From Alentia gelatinosa (lineage: Eukaryota > Annelida > Polychaeta > Phyllodocida > Polynoidae), in the NCBI GenBank assembly GCA_950022655.1, contig OX465582.1, positions 95,122,704 through 95,186,703 on the forward strand: 64,000 nucleotides of DNA, written 5' to 3'. A program made the position numbers and the translations under genes. The notes under the pieces are model-generated. The model was given only the letters and a program-made list of their open reading frames with translations, was not told the origin of the DNA and did no database searches. Below, one piece after another: positions 21,315 to 32,979 of this stretch (positions within the stretch are counted from its first letter, which is position 1; the number at the start of each line of letters is the position of its first letter).

Positions 21315-21540
21315 AATGCTGGAGACACACCAAGCGAGTAACGCGGCGATTTCCGGAATCTCCAACAGAAAATGACGGGCATGTGAGCTATTGTTTCATA
21401 TTTCACCTGATTATTGCGTCAGAGATGCTAAGTTATTGGTGGCAGATATTACTATGAAATAATATCGCACATACACGCACATTTCTGTTGGCGATTCTGG
21501 AGATCGTTGCCGTCACTCGCTTGGTGTGTCCCCGGCATAA
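21315..21540. mobile_element. MITE family F (GGAGACACACCAAGCGAGT)
   Basis: Left end ATGCTGGAGACACACCAAGC, right end GCTTGGTGTGTCCCCGGCAT: an inverted terminal repeat of about 20 bp. Subterminal GGCGATTTC and GGCGATTCTGGAGATCG also pair. About 225 bp, non-coding. The second copy is at 38233-38460. Confidence 0.85.
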
Positions 21541-21544
21541 CAGA

Positions 21545-22025
21545 GGAAACCTGGTATAAATGTCAATAGGCTTAACATTAGGAACTTGTTCTCAACAGGC
21601 TTGCGAATTTTTTTATTTTTTTTAATTTAGAAACCAAACAACATACACTGTCGTCCGAAGACGTTCTTCCCAGCGATGGCAAACAATACAATGAACAAGA
21701 CTCACATTCATCCAACAGGCACAACCAACAAAACAAGATGAAAGAAAGAAGATAATTTGATTTGGCATCTAATGACACCACCATGTATCAATATTCATTC
21801 GCCTCGTTCATATCCCTGAGCGCTTTAAACTCGAAGGCATAAGAGGACCCAGACCAAACACTCAACAGTGTCTTTCTTAGTCCCACCCCCAGACGTCTCC
21901 CTAGCGTTAGGCCACCATGAGGTCTCCAGGGGGTACGCTGGAGTGGCGGGAGGCCAGGAGGGGATGATTGGGGGCCAGGTGAAATCTGACGTTTTTATAT
22001 ACTACTTACTTATTTACTTGTGTTA
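21545..22025. other. Non-coding stretch
   Basis: No gene. The first 60 bases include AGGCTTAACATTAGGAACTT, a word shared with family D elements. Confidence 0.45.
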
Positions 22026-22027
22026 TG

Positions 22028-22350
22028 TTTCCACCTGCCGACTTGAAACCAACTGGTAATTTTCACGCTGTACAAATGTCGGTCGGTGTGTCTCTTTGTG
22101 AAAGGTCGGTGGTACATAATCGGTGACCTGCACTGCAAAAATCCGATGGACGCTCGCCGACATTTGGTGGTAAAATGCAAAGCATTACTGATTAATTCAA
22201 TGTGCTTTGATTTCATTGTTGGGTGCACAAGTCGGTCGGTCGTGCCATATCATATAAGGCAGGGAAGAAAAATTATTGACCATTACCTGATGATTATAGC
22301 ACTAAATCTGTCGCCATGATCGGTGGTCATTATCAGCAAGTGGAAACGCC
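22028..22350. mobile_element. Diverged foldback, family B-like
   Basis: TTTCCACCTGCCGAC and GTCGGTCGGTGTG at the left face GTCGGTCGGTCGTGCC and GCAAGTGGAAACGCC at the right. It also holds GGTACATAATCGGTGA, seen in the family B copy near 31830. A decayed or distant relative of family B. Confidence 0.45.
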
Positions 22351-22600
22351 ACATTACAGATTTTTAGCATTCCTTGAATCTAAAAATATTGATCTCGTAT
22401 TTGCATTTAGGTTTTGACTACAATAAGGCCTATTGATGCAATATGTTATCTTATACTCGTATTAAAGTAAATATTATTTGATAGTATAAGCGGGATATTT
22501 GAGAGTTTATTTTTGTCTTGATAAGTTTTGATATAGGTTAAAATGTGATTTAAGAAAGATTGTGACATAATTAGATTGTGACGTAATTTTTTTAATCACA
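22350..22600. other. AT-rich non-coding stretch
   Basis: Nothing supported apart from the RNA motif that follows. Confidence 0.5.
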
Positions 22601-22610
22601 ATATTTTTAG

Positions 22611-22648
22611 TCTTGATGAAGGTATGATCGGTACCGAAACGTTGACCA
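22611..22648 (+). ncRNA. Hammerhead-like RNA motif, copy 3
   Basis: CTTGATGA, then A, the stem GGTA/TACC around a 7-nt loop, then GAAACGTTGA. All core boxes but one base are kept; the base after the mini stem III is A rather than U. Stem II differs from copies 1, 2 and 4 at both strands in a compensatory way. Confidence 0.4.
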
Positions 22649-22659
22649 CGGGCCTTTAA

Positions 22660-23135
22660 CTATACTACCTGTATCTACTTTTATTGTATTATGATCGTCA
22701 ACAACTGATAAAATCAAAGACTGTAGTAGCGTTGCTTAGCCTCACGTACACTAATCACAGTTGTTATCTACTGCTGTAAGGTCTGGAATAATCAAGCAAC
22801 AATTACTATAAGTACTAATAACACAGATATTATCTGGCAGAGAATAATATTGAATTAGAATGAATTATTATACCTTTAAGAAAATATATTCATATCGATT
22901 TAAAATTGCTTTTAATAATTGGACTGTGACAAATGGTGAAATTTTGGGAACGTTTATGAAATGAATTATAGAGTGTCAAAGGTAACTGAACTTTCTTATG
23001 TGGTGTGAGTGAAGAGGGCGACTGAATAACGGATGAACTTTGTCCAATAAGCTTAAGTAATGAGCTCGTTGGTAAATTGAATCAAGAGCTTCCCTCCATT
23101 CCAAATTCACTTGTATGAAATAGTGATGATCCCGA
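22660..23135. other. Non-coding stretch
   Basis: AT-rich and without supported features. Confidence 0.5.
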
Positions 23136-23137
23136 TT

Positions 23138-23700
23138 CCGGGCCACGAAGAGGGATGGCGATGTGGAAAAAGGCCCGGATCGAGCCCAATAAAGCCCTCG
23201 TGGGGCGAGCGACACCGAGGCTGACCGGCCCCACGATGAGACTGGAATGAGTCGACATTAATCATCCTTTTTGTGGTCGTTGGGGGCCCCGTCGACTGCT
23301 GGTTATTGGAGAGCTTAGGCCACTCACGGCTTTATTGGCCTGAGCCGTAATATCCACCCAATATCGCTCACTGCCGCGGTCCCGCCCGTTCTCGCGAGAT
23401 TGAGCGAGACGTGGCCGACGGCGCTGGTTCCCGGGCCCGATGACCCCCAGGCCGGACGACAAGCGTCCCCCTTGGAGCAGGGCCAGCGTCTCACTAGAGG
23501 GCGCAGGAGGAGCCGAATCGAGCATCGCTGGATACCAGCGGATCTCGCCGGGCACCAGCCAGCGCGAGATTACCGCCGGCGACGAGAATCGGCGGGAAGT
23601 TGTCGTGACGCTGCGAGAGGGAATTCTGGGGGAAATCGTGGCAATTTACAACGTGGTAAGTGGCCCTCAGAGCAAGGGGCCGCCTAGTGTGCTGATAAAC
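23138..23700. promoter_or_regulatory. GC-rich unique island with strong CTCF-like site
   Basis: Non-repetitive. CTCACTAGAGGGCGCAGG (about 23490-23507) is the best CTCF-consensus match in the window. GGCTTTATTGGCCTGAGCCG and TAATATCCACCCAATATCG (about 23328-23365) look like intact factor sites. ORFs of up to 145 codons overlap on both strands, so a coding exon is possible but unsupported by any recognisable domain. Confidence 0.35.
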
Positions 23701-23769
23701 ACGTTGCCGTCGATAGGTCGTGGTAGGTGTGGACGGAGAACCAGGCAAAGCAGATCTGAAGCAAAGAGA

Positions 23770-24620
23770 TTTTATATTATACTAGCGACTTCGTCGATTC
23801 ATATATGGCTAACAATTCCTAACTGCCGTCATGCTCCACTAGCGGGTGAACGGAAAACCATAATTATCTTGTGGTAATCATTTCGTATGACACAGGTGTT
23901 TGAGCCGATCATCAGCGATCATAACTACTTGGATTGACACCAGCGAAAAGCTGTGGTCTCATTGCTTTCTCTCAAGGAAATGAGATCAGAGAACTACATT
24001 TCTAAATTATGTTTTCAGTTCGGCTAGAAACGAATCCTAAGGATAGAAGTATATCTGTGTAAACAAACATAAAAAAGAGTAGCAGGATTCAGTTAGGTAC
24101 TGCACGAGAATCTCACTCTTGTGGGCTCTCAATCTCCAAACATAGGTTTTGTTCACTCTGTCTCTATGTGTAGGAGCAACTCCTAGCGGATCTGACGAAA
24201 TTCTAACGTTTTATATGTGGTAGGTAACTAGCGGGTGAACGGTAAACTATAGTAAACTTGTGGTTATCATTTCGTATGACACAGGTGCTTGAGCTGATTA
24301 TCTGTTATCAGAACTGTATGGATTGACCCCAGCGAAAGGATATGAGCTCAACTCTTTCTCTTAACCAAAGGAAATCAGCGAACAACAGTTATAAATTATG
24401 TTTTCAGTATGGCAAGAAATAAGTATTAAAAAGGATAGAAGTACATTTGAGTAGAGAAATACAAAAAAGAATAGTTGGTTTGAGTTAATTACTACACGAG
24501 AATCTCACTCTCGCGGCCATTCAGTCTCCATGCTTAGGTCTGGTTGTCTCTATGTGTGGGAGACACTCCAAGCGGATCCGACCAGAATCATAGTTTTTTA
24601 GATATGGTAGGTAAACAAAT
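23770..24620. repeat. Family L repeat, tandem pair
   Basis: CTAGCGGGTGAACGG(A/T)AAAC, TATCATTTCGTATGACACAGGTG, GATTGAC(A/C)CCAGCGAAA and ACGAGAATCTCACTCT occur first from about 23840 and again from about 24228, an offset near 390 bp. The inverted third copy is at 17755-18200. Element boundary motif ACTAGCGACTTCGTCGAT at 23780. Confidence 0.75.
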
Positions 24621-24683
24621 ACCAGAGTACTAGGTTAGCTGAAGTAACAGTTATCCTACAACCCTGGTAGTGGGAATGGCTTT

Positions 24684-24960
24684 TTATCTCGCCCCTTGAA
24701 TAGATGTTCATATGCTTAACATTGGGAATTCGTTCTCCATGCCAGTACAAGTATTGCAGTGCGTTCTCCATGGTTTATATACGGTGTGTCGTCCATTCTA
24801 TAGGTGTGTTCATGGGTGAGATAAATACAGAAAGCAACTCGTTTTGGTCAAAGAAGTCATTCTCCAACTCGTTTGAATGCTATGTGATATTCACTTGGCT
24901 GTTGCCTCGTTCATATCACTCTGCATCAAACTCATGGAGAACGACGACTTGAGATCAGGT
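24684..24960. mobile_element. Foldback family D copy with AACTCGTT extension
   Basis: TTTTATCTCGCCCCTTGAAT at the left and GGGTGAGATAAATACAG about 140 bp later are the inverted ends. The next 110 bp (GAAAGCAACTCGTTTTGGTC, GCATCAAACTC, GAGAACGACGACTT) is shared almost base for base with 38650-38780, so the extension belongs to the unit. Confidence 0.75.
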
Positions 24961-25004
24961 ACTGCACGGACTTGTTGGTTTCTTCTTTAGTATTTCGGCC
25001 AGGT

Positions 25005-25365
25005 AAACACGTTACTGGTAATACATAATATTGACTGGTTTCAGATACAAGTATGCTCCGAGGAGATAACGCGTAGTAATATCCAAGTGCAAGCGAGGAT
25101 ATTGCGCGAATTCCACTCCGAGGAGCATACAGCCGCTTTTGTCTGAAACCAGTCTACATTGCATTTTTATCCACCTTTTCCTGACAAGTGGCGTGCTGAT
25201 ATAAGTTCAATTAGGTAAGGACTATTTTTAAGTATGCACTATCTTTCTGTAAACAACATTCATTGGAACCTGGAGCATACAACAGATCTGTATGCTCCAT
25301 GTATGTAGGTTCATGTTCCCGGTGTGTTTTCTATGGACGCTTTGTGTTAGATGGATATTAAATTG
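25005..25365. mobile_element. Foldback family A copy
   Basis: ATATTGACTGGTTTCAGATA, CTCCGAGGAGATAACGCGTAGTAATATC, then TCCACTCCGAGGAGCATACA and CTGAAACCAGTC form the hairpin; it runs to TATGGACGCTTTGTGTTAG. Same family as 3468. Confidence 0.75.
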
Positions 25366-25469
25366 AATGTAGGCCCTTATCAGATTCCCCTTCTCAAGCA
25401 ACTCTATATAGTATGACAATTCTGAACGTTCTTTCTCTTCATAACAATACATTTTCCTCGACCCCTGGG

Positions 25470-25830
25470 TAGAATGTGCAATATAGACTCAGATAAAAGC
25501 CGTTCTATGCTCCTCTGAGTTGCATCTGCGCAATATCCTCGCATGAGCTCCGATATTACTACGCGTCACATCTTCGAAGCATACGACCACTTGCATCTGA
25601 AACCAGTCAATATTGTGTATATATGCATCCTTATCAGACTGAAACCTTTTGGTGAAGGTCATCCTTTTCCAAATGATAATTTACCATTGCTAGGAATACA
25701 TACACAATATTACCACGATTTCGATCTGAGTGGCTGTATTCTCCGCATAGTTGACGCGTAGTAAAACTCAAAGCGATAGCAAGGAGTATTACGTAGTGTC
25801 AACTCAGATCGAAATCATGGGAATGTTGTA
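25470..25830. mobile_element. Foldback family A half copy and adjacent hairpin
   Basis: The reverse family A end (GTCACATCTTCGAAGCATAC, CTGAAACCAGTCAATATTGT) is followed by a second hairpin at about 25705-25825: CACAATATTACCACGATTTC, GAGTTGACGCGTAGTAA-type arm, and TATTACGTAGTGTCAACTC. The two share only the central GACGCGTAGTAA and its complement. Confidence 0.65.
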
Positions 25831-25839
25831 TTTATTACT

Positions 25840-26060
25840 CACCTTTCGAGTAATTATTACGAAAAAAATCTTGTAAATGATTAGAAACTCGACCCAAGCG
25901 CCGTGCACTGTTATATAAACTAGTTCCAATAATGCCCGTCAGGTGGCCTAAAGAGCCGTATTCTCCTAGCAGATTCCGGAGTTCCGTATTCTACTCAGTA
26001 GCGAACTGTAGGCTCCATAGGCTTAGCATGCAGACTCTGTATTAGGTGGGTAATAAACAA
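25840..26060. repeat. Dispersed repeat N, copy 2
   Basis: CTTGTAAATGATTAGAAACTC, TGCCCGTCA, GTATTCTACTCAGTAG and TGTAGGCTCCATAGG are the reverse complement of 8640-8850. Confidence 0.55.
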
Positions 26061-26064
26061 TAGT

Positions 26065-26635
26065 TCCGTGCTTACTGACGGGCAGTCATACGTATAAGCT
26101 CAAAGTAATGTTATAATTGTTAGAAAAGGATTTATGCCTATCTATTCATTGCCTTTATATATGACCAGTTGCTTTTCAGTTTCATTGAAGAATTGATCCT
26201 TGGGTTGGTCTCAAGAACTGGTGTTTTTTTCCCATCGGAACACAGTTTGTTTTTTTATATCGATTGGCAACAGAATTCGCCAGTATACTGGCGGTCCTAC
26301 ATTTTGCCCATGGTATTACATAATATTGTCAGATTCATACCTTTGTATGATATGAAATGGTGAAGAATGAATAAAATGATATTAATAGTACAGTTATGCA
26401 GTATATTAACATTCAAGTATTACAGTCCTAAGGGTGACTACCAGATTGGTTCTTGGGTTTTGCTTGAGCTCCTGTGCGACTAGAGTAGTGGAATCATTTA
26501 AATTCCTCATGGTTGATATGAATAATAAATCTACAGTGATATGAATAATAAATCCACAGTCTCGGAAAAGACCTACCACAGAGCCAATGTTACCATTCCT
26601 TGTAAGCACCAAAAACAAACCCCGTTAGAATGCCG
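26065..26635. other. Non-coding stretch
   Basis: No supported gene; AT-rich. Confidence 0.5.
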
Positions 26636-26639
26636 CCTT

Positions 26640-26965
26640 ACTCATGTTTCTCCCTCAACACCTGTGTATCGTTTCGCAGACGGTATTTTTACCGCCACCT
26701 CGGCCAGAAGTCGGCCTGGTTTACCTTATCGCGACATTCGACAGTGATTTGCGAGAGTATGATGGATTTGACAAGACATCAGTTCACCAGCCCGCCGCGG
26801 GACGGAAACCATTGACGGCCCACCCACGAAATACTAGCCGCCCTGTCTGCCATAATGTGCTCAAGCCATTTGCTTCTGATCTCTGCCGAGTGGCGGCGCC
26901 CGGGTGCAGAGGAAACAGAAACGCACATGAAGATAAATATTGGCTCTCATACTGAATACTGGTCC
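26640..26965. promoter_or_regulatory. Unique GC-moderate island
   Basis: Non-repetitive, flanked by AT-rich repeats. Contains GCAGACGGTATTTTTACCGCC (palindromic), AGTGGCGGCGCCCGGGTGC and AGATAAATATTGG. ORFs up to 103 codons overlap in three plus-strand frames with no domain recognised. Possibly regulatory. Confidence 0.2.
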
Positions 26966-27007
26966 CCGGGGTATATTTTTCCTCATAGATTTAACCCTAA
27001 ACTTGAA

Positions 27008-27168
27008 TGGGTGTTTAGATTTATCTCACCCTTCACATTGACTAATGGGCTAACCTTTGTGACATAATCCCCCATTGGATATTCTTCCTAAGTGCTCCAT
27101 GGGCGTTGGATACGAGTTCCAAATATCAAGTCTATGTAGGAAACATACCAGGGTTGAGATAATTAAGC
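27008..27168. mobile_element. Foldback family D copy
   Basis: TTTATCTCACCCTTCACATT left end, GGGTTGAGATAAT right end, with CAATGGGCTAACCTT-type, CCCCCATTGG and GGGCGTTGGATACGAGTTCC interior, as at 34822. Confidence 0.75.
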
Positions 27169-27169
27169 A

Positions 27170-27795
27170 TATATGTACATGATACCTGCGGAATAAATTG
27201 CCTGAATTGTCAACATATCTAATAAGATCCAGTTTAAAAAGCTAGTACACAGCCTGCCTTCCCCGGGGTGAATAATTGAATAAAGACCACATTTGTACAC
27301 TAACAACAGTTATTGATGGTGATGCGAATAGAAATGAAAACAGCTGTAGCATATGATATATAGAAGTTCTGAGAAACTCGCTTTATTATCATTATTATCA
27401 TTATTATTAATCAAAATTATTTCATCGTTATGTCTACCTGTATAAATGTTAAGTTTAATTTCAGTTACATGTTACAAGAAAACGGACGGACCCAATAATA
27501 GAAACTAAACAAAACATGGAGTTATCTGCTCATAGTTCACTCAGAGAACCTCTATTTCCATTTTATTAACCCTTGAGGAACGGTCCTCGAAAATTATCAT
27601 ATCCCTCTCTTCTATTTTATTTGAACATAATATTCCCATTATCAAACTGCATTACGATATCCCCGTATATGATATGCGCGAAGCTGCCCTATGTGTAGAG
27701 GGAAATGAATACACGTATGAATCCCATAGCATGTATTGTGACTTTCGAAATTTGACGGCAAAACTCGAGTCTTGGTTGAGCGGTGCAATATAACA
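27170..27795. other. Non-coding stretch
   Basis: Includes a short (ATT)n tract at about 27387-27412. No gene. Confidence 0.5.
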
Positions 27796-27797
27796 AG

Positions 27798-28294
27798 CAC
27801 CTGGGGCCTATTCAATAATCTAGAATCGTACATATAGACCCTTTTCTGTACGGTATAGAGACACAGAGACGATGTGGGTGAACTTTATTCAACACTTATG
27901 GACAACCTTATGGACGGCTAATACTGTCTTAGTGGAACATACTTAAATATCATTAAACGATGACCCCTGTTCGAGATACAGAATATCAAGAGACGTCGCG
28001 AGTTCGAGTCTGAGTTTATTTATGTCACGCATTTTGTTGGCTCCGTAACTTCACGAGTCGAAGACGAAATGCGTGACATAAATAAACTCAGACTCAAATG
28101 ACTGCCATCTAGATTTTATCCTACCCCGTTTCCGCATTTTTTTTCCGCATTAGAAAGTAGTGACATAAACAACACTTTATGTCACACCCTTGACATAAAC
28201 AAATCCCTTGTTAAGCATATGGCGTTTTTTTATCAGGGGTAGGATAAAAGGTTCTTCATGTACGATCCAAGATTATTAAACGAATCCCTGGGTC
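27798..28294. mobile_element. Family C MITE carrying nested elements
   Basis: Ends CCTGGGGCCTATTCAATAAT and GATTATTAAACGAATCCCTGG define a family C copy. Inside lie a hairpin at about 28005-28097 (GAGTCTGAGTTTATTTATGT and its complement) and a family K element at 28112-28253 (TTTTATCCTACCCC ... GGGGTAGGATAAAA). The family C sequence resumes at GTTCTTCATGTACGATCC, so at least one insertion occurred after the host element. Confidence 0.8.
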
Positions 28295-28299
28295 AGAAT

Positions 28300-29635
28300 A
28301 CTATCCCGAGAGAACAACCAAGAATCGGCTGTAAGAATCGTTTCTCTTCAGAAGCGATTGTAAACATGAATATTAGATGCAGCCCTAACATGTAAAACTC
28401 ATGATAACATGTGATAGCACATGATTGACGTACACTGCTGTGTTCCTGGTGAGGCTGTGCTGTGTTGGCATTCAAGTAGAACAGAACCTCCTCCACTCCC
28501 CCTTCTAACACAAACTACACCCCTCCGATATTCACGTGAAGCTCCAGGTGGTCTGCATCTATCGCATTTATTCTTGTATTCCACAATGATTTATATTTAT
28601 TCTGAAACAAGTCTTGCGGGTAGTCCTTCTGTACTTCGGTTTATTAAATAGACAGTGATGTCGAACCCTCTGTAATGGAGCATCATTAAACTAGTGAAGT
28701 AGTATAGAGTGCATGTTCAATTCTTTTATATTCCTAATTATATGATCTGGGACTTGTTTCAGTAGTTTCGTGACATGTCTAGATGGCGTCTGTGACACCA
28801 TACGGACAGATCACAAGATTGCAATCGATGACACACAGAGTTTCACTCACTTCTCGTAGGAATTAAGCAATGACACTTTAACACGAGTAGGGGATACATA
28901 TAATCTATATTCGTTCCAAATATGAAGAAGATTGGCTGCTCCGACCTTCTGATATTTGCTAGACTTTTTCCGCTGTTGCTTGCACTGTTGGTGCCGCTGT
29001 TGATGTCTGTCTAGGCCTAATGTCACGAGACTACTGAAACAGGTCCCTGATGTATGTAGTTGAGTGGAGTGCACCATAGCCCTGGTGGTCACTCCGGGTA
29101 GTATAATAACCTGGTCCTGATTGGTTGAGTATGATAACCAGTAGCGTGCTAGGACTAGAGTAGTCTGTGTTGTATTGGATGATTGTATTAGCCAATAAGG
29201 CGAGAGTGATGTAAGCCTATATAACCTTAAATTTTAATTAACCACTATGGTAAAAACATAAAAGTACTCTCGCTCATGGACACGACAGAGATTATTTTCT
29301 TTTATCTGAATATCACACATAATGTTGACTGTACTGATATATGTATCAAGCTTATGTATAGCCTGTTCGATTGGGGTAAAAAAATTGTTATACCAATCAC
29401 GGACTTTGGGCAGGGTGATGAAAACCAGCCAATCTGATTATGGCTGACACTCCCGCCCCTTTGGTAACCATTCTTAAAACTAATTGTACTGAAGAATGTA
29501 TACTACTACGGTTGATAAAGAAATTCACAAAAAAAAACCTTAGGACATGTCCCTGATTAGACAGTTCTCTCCTGAGTAATGCTGTGTTCGTGTGACTACT
29601 TACCTCCGTTACACCCTCCTCACCTCCCATAATCC
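28300..29635. other. Non-coding stretch
   Basis: No supported gene. Several 60-80-codon ORFs lack any recognisable domain. AGTAGTTTCGTGACAT near 28766 faces ATGTCACGAGACTACTG near 29018 as an inverted pair, so a decayed foldback of about 270 bp may be present. Confidence 0.45.
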
Positions 29636-30170
29636 TATAGCCCTTAAAGCCTGTTTCCATTGGCCGACGAAAACGGCAGAGATTTTTATGAGTTACCCAG
29701 AAAGTCTGTCGGTAGTGCCACCGACTGTTCGTTGGTATCGAAAAATCGGTGAGTGTAGTAGATTTCACTCAGTAACCAAGCTTTCACTCAGTGGGTAGTG
29801 CCACATTGCATAATCTAAGCAGAAAAAGTCGTGGGTCATTTCACAAGTTGGGTCATTTCCATTGACCGATTTTGGGTCAGTAGTGCCAGGAAATCGGCCA
29901 ATGGAAATGGGTCTTTACAGGGATGTCAAACCCCTCACACCTCCTATAAGCCTGTTTCCATTGGCCGACGGAAATGGCGGAAGATGTTTTTTAGTTACCC
30001 TTAAAGTCTGTTTGCATTGACTGATTTTTGTGTCAGAAGTGGTAAAGGTCCGTCGGTGGTTCCTGACTATAGATCGGTGACGGAAAATCGGCCAAAGGAA
30101 CTGGGCTTTTAGAGACACTCAAAACATCTCTGCCGTTCTCGTCAGCCAATGGAAACAAGCTTTTTGTGAG
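29636..30170. mobile_element. Compound foldback family B cluster
   Basis: CCTGTTTCCATTGGCCGACG occurs near 29649 and again near 29948; GCCAATGGAAA occurs near 29898 and 30148. The two copies lie side by side with the common interior AAAGTCTGTCGGTGGTTCC-type words. The CACTCAGTAACCAAGCTTTC segment here also precedes the copy at 11160. Confidence 0.75.
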
Positions 30171-30349
30171 AGTGGTGGTAGATAAAAACCTCACGTTATA
30201 ATTTCAGGTATCTGGTCAAAATTTGTATCGAGTAAATGCATTTTACAAAACAAAGGATGACATATCATTTCTTTTTATGATTCAAATATTGCTGTGTTCA
30301 CGTATATATCATAATAATAGTAACAGGAGACCTAGAGCACTGCGACAGT

Positions 30350-30860
30350 GGAGGAGAACGATGGTGGTAGACTTCCTCAAGTCTTTGATTATGAACATTC
30401 ATTAAATGATTAAACACAATCAGAATAAAATTCATTATAGTATGTATCCTTCTCTGACTGGCCCATGAATCAACCTGTATCCCAGCAAGGAGGGTAACCA
30501 GCACCTCTCTCATAAGATCTCACACTCTCTAAGTCGTATTCTGTACAAGGTTCTCACTATGCTCTATGGAGAAGAATTCTTAACGAACTAGGCTTAGAGC
30601 CTTGAGAATCCACTGGCCTGCCTCCCGTGCTAAAGACGTACATCAATGCAACTCAAAGATTCTTATAATCTCAATGATGCCACCTAGCGGGAATACTGTG
30701 TGCCAGTGAATTCTCAAGTCTCTAAGCCTAGTCCGTTAAGAAGTCTTCTCCCATAGAGCGCAGTGAGAACCTTGTACAGAATACGACTTGTCTCTGTGTG
30801 AGAACTTATGAGAGCGGTGCACCCAGAGGATGCAGAGACTGGAGCCAGTCTATGATGGTG
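30350..30860. mobile_element. Family E element with inserted 320-bp hairpin
   Basis: The family E series (GTAGACTTCCTCAAGTCTTT to CAGCAAGGAGGGTAACC) is cut at 30500 and resumes at about 30826 (GGATGCAGAGACTGGAGCCAGTCTA). The insert 30501-30820 is a foldback: GCACCTCTCTCATAAG faces CTTATGAGAGCGGTGC, and GTCGTATTCTGTACAAGG faces its complement, with arms of about 130 bp. Confidence 0.85.
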
Positions 30861-30899
30861 ATAGCAGCATTATGGAGAGCTGTGTTTGGTTCATAGTTA

Positions 30900-31105
30900 C
30901 CCCACGATCAAAACGCCGCGACATGCCGCCCCTGTTGACCTTTGCAGGGCGTGACGTTACACCGGACGTCGCCCGCCCGCCGCGACGCGCCACGCAGGTA
31001 CCGCCAGGGGGCACCACTTAGAGTGGGTGGCGCGGAGGGGGCAGTGTGCACTCAGCCCATACTCCTCCAGTTATTAAGCCCAGGTCTCAGCCCCATGTGT
31101 GGTGA
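30900..31105. promoter_or_regulatory. GC-rich unique patch with CTCF-like core
   Basis: CCGCCAGGGGGCACCA (31001-31016) is close to the known CTCF consensus. The flanks are CpG-rich (GACGTCGCCCGCCCGCCGCG). No ORF with recognisable content. Confidence 0.35.
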
Positions 31106-31650
31106 CTGTAACCCGCCGTTTACACTAGACGATTATGGCCGGCGATTCTGGGGCGCGTTTAATAATCAAGGATCGTACATGTATACCCTTTTCTGTACGC
31201 CGTAGAGACCTAGGGATGATGTGGGTCAAATTTATTCAACACTCATAAATAACCTTATTTAAGCCTAAGACTGCCTTAGCGAATAACCCTTGTACGCGTT
31301 AAAGAAAATGGTCTTCATGTACGATCCTTGATTATTAAACGGGCCCCTGGCATTTTGCACCTCGAACGTAAACGCTAAGTATGTGGCGACTGCAGATCGT
31401 CTAGTTATGATTATACAATTGAGCACCACATGACGATTATTGGACACGCTCTGACACCCGCGACTGTTTCAAGCAGGCTTGAATTAGTCGTCTACACGGG
31501 CGGCGATTCTGTAAAAACATAGTCGTCAATGTAAACGCTCGGGTACATTCTGAGGTTGATGACTCTTGCGGTGGACATTGCCACCACCTGACAACTATTG
31601 GCTTCTCGATCTACAGTCACCACACATTTAGTCATCTAATGTAAATGCTG
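31106..31650. mobile_element. Nested MITEs: family C inside a second foldback
   Basis: The family C copy is 31150-31350 (GCGTTTAATAATCAAGGATC ... GATCCTTGATTATTAAACGG). It sits inside an older foldback marked by CGTTTACACTAGACGATTAT and GGCGATTCTG at the left, and by GATCGTCTAGTTATGATT, CGGCGATTCTG and ATCTAATGTAAATGC at the right. Confidence 0.7.
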
Positions 31651-31654
31651 GGTA

Positions 31655-32060
31655 AGGCCCATTTCCATTGACCGACGAAAACAGGGTGTAGATTATTTTA
31701 GTTCTCATAAAATCCCCTTTCCATTGTGCCTCAGCAGTGCTAAAGGCCCTTTCCATTGGCCAACAAAAACGGCGGAAATTTTTCGAGTCACCCAAAAGGT
31801 CTTTCGGTGGTGGCCACCAACTCCAAGTCAGTGATACATAATCGGCGAGGGTGCAGTGAATACCATGTTTTCGTTGTGTTTCACATGTGCATACCGATGG
31901 ATTCGGTGGGTGTTAGTGTTATTGCATAATCTTCGCTAAATTAATCGGACACCATTATAAGTGCCAGGCCGTTTCCATTCACCGATCTTAGGTCGGTGGT
32001 TCCTGACTGCAGATCGGTGCACAGAAATCCGCCAATAGGCCTTTTTCCACAGGCCGGTGA
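31655..32060. mobile_element. Foldback family B copies
   Basis: GGCCCATTTCCATTGACCGA (about 31657) and GGCCCTTTCCATTGGCCAAC (about 31743) both start family B sequence, and GATCTTAGGTCGGTGGTTCC and CGCCAATAGGCC follow. At least two overlapping or nested units. Confidence 0.65.
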
Positions 32061-32064
32061 TGCA

Positions 32065-32538
32065 CCTTATCTGCCCGGTTACGCAATGCGTGCAGCCAAG
32101 CATACACCTAGTAACGTATTCTTTAGCATTGGAAGATTGAGTGTATAGGCGTTAAACATTTGTAGAATACATTTATATCAACTTTAGGGACAATACATTG
32201 ATTGCATCGTATTCTTTGGTATTCCAGCTATACTTTGGTGGGTTTAATATAATTATTGTCTCAATAATAATTAAGTTATTGTTTAGATAAGCTCCTTTAT
32301 AGAAGATATACCATCAATCTTGCATATGAAAATCTACCAATATATACCTCTGATCACATTGGGAATGTCATATATGTAATGTACATGTATATTTATACAT
32401 AAATGTACAATACCTATGTATATGTAATGTGTGTATTTATGTATATGTGTATATATACAAATATATACACATGTATATAAGGAAATTATATTTAGGGAAA
32501 TCTTTTTTTTCATTTACAATAAGATCATTATATTATGT

Positions 32539-32627
<89 letters not shown>

Positions 32628-32640
32628 GCCTATAAAGCAA
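32065..32640. repeat. AT-rich stretch ending in (TA)n
   Basis: TATATA/TGTATA-rich DNA that ends with an uninterrupted (AT)n run of about 80 bp at 32543-32622. No gene. Confidence 0.85.
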
Positions 32641-32979
32641 TGTTTTCAACCCCCCAGACACCTCCTTCAGCCCTAATCCATAGTCAGCAGTGAGGTGTCA
32701 TAATGTATGATATAGTGTAAGCTCTGTAAGCAAATAAACTTTGTCTAAATCTGAGACAATAATCAACTCGGAAGTGTGGACAACCTGTCTTTGTTTTGAG
32801 AGTGTCCTCACTTGTTCTAACACTCCTATCTGGAAGAAAACAACACCTCTGCACTCATACCCGCCACTCACACCCTATGTGAGAAAGCCACAGCGCAGTC
32901 GGACAGCGCAATGTTTGGCCGAATAGCCGCGTTGCTATGCAACATGACCGCATGGCGGCGCTGAACGGAAAAACAGCTA

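Noticed and set aside
23440..23877. 145-codon plus-strand ORF
   Set aside because: No recognised domain, overlaps open frames on the other strand, and its 3' part runs into repeat family L.
27990..28030. tRNA-like GAGTTCGAGTCTGAG word
   Set aside because: It belongs to a hairpin arm; no cloverleaf or A box could be drawn.
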